From Chloroflexota bacterium (GTDB lineage: Bacteria > Chloroflexota > Anaerolineae > Thermoflexales > Thermoflexaceae), in NCBI GenBank assembly GCA_030550075.1, contig JAUQQB010000222.1:1-5335 (forward strand): a DNA stretch of 5,335 bases. The letters are read 5' to 3'. The position numbers were made by a program, and so were the translations under genes. The notes below the pieces were generated by a model. That model searched no databases and was not told the DNA's origin. It saw nothing but the letters and a program-made list of their open reading frames with translations. Shown in pieces: positions 5,275-5,335 of this stretch. The first letter of the stretch is position 1, and every line of letters starts with the position of its first letter.

Positions 5275-5335
5275 AGGACTTACGCAGTTCGTTTCCCATG
5301 GGGGCTTTGGGGGCGGAGCGGGGCGCCGAAGGCGC
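5275..5335. repeat. possible mobile-element or dispersed-repeat border
   Basis: The stretch begins AGGACTTACGCAGTT (5275-5289), a motif I associate with termini of insertion sequences or miniature elements in Cyanobacteria and Chloroflexota. G-rich sequence and a GCGCC/GGCGC hairpin with a GAA loop (5323-5335) run into the window edge. The partial pattern GGGGGC-TTT-GGG recurs on the minus strand at 246-258 in the rpmF 3' region. No matching inverted copy of the first motif lies in the window, so assignment rests on memory and context. Confidence 0.28.

Noticed and set aside
5270..5335. ATG at 5270 with AAAGG upstream, open to the window end
   Set aside because: The frame is translated from the repeat-like border sequence (Gly/Arg-rich), so it is probably an artefact; too little is visible to call a partial gene.
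1..5335. CRISPR arrays, tRNA/rRNA genes, toxin-antitoxin or defence modules, phage genes
   Set aside because: I found no regularly spaced direct repeats, no tRNA T-loop or cloverleaf pattern, and no motifs of such systems in either strand.

Overview
The window looks like an ordinary chromosomal stretch of a GC-rich bacterium. A Chloroflexota member (Anaerolineae/Thermoflexus-like thermophile) is my best guess. It rests on protein character: a Pro/Ser/Thr-tethered secreted HExxH peptidase, an RmlD with an STNEVFDG motif, and a four-Cys ribosomal protein L32. It also rests on GC-rich palindromic spacers. It is an inference that I could not test by database search.

Layout. Positions 1-320 are non-coding: a possible insertion-sequence end (to about 77), a strong minus-strand terminator hairpin (88-123), a long purine/pyrimidine inverted repeat (181-239) and a small GC hairpin. 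rpmF (ribosomal protein L32) lies on the minus strand at 321-509 behind a near-perfect Shine-Dalgarno. Positions 510-948 are a divergent spacer. It holds a possible 55-codon minus-strand small ORF (660-827) whose ribosome-binding site sits inside a hairpin, a candidate rpmF promoter, a G-quadruplex motif and a TATAAT box for the rightward genes.

From 949 to 5199 four plus-strand genes follow closely: an RmlD/RfbD-type dTDP-4-dehydrorhamnose reductase, a GT2-family (rhamnosyltransferase-like) glycosyltransferase overlapping it by 4 nt, a membrane-anchored or secreted zinc metallopeptidase of unknown substrate after a 54-nt gap, and a PLP-dependent threonine/serine dehydratase after a 10-nt gap. 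The last 136 bases are non-coding and end in a motif resembling a mobile-element or dispersed-repeat border.

The first two genes make a coherent pair: one makes an activated deoxysugar and the other probably transfers it to a cell-surface glycan. The peptidase and dehydratase share the transcription unit, but the sequence shows no clear functional link. I see no CRISPR array, tRNA, rRNA, toxin-antitoxin, phage or defence module. I found no convincing novel multi-gene system; the least explained parts are the small ORF with its hairpin and the structured spacers.
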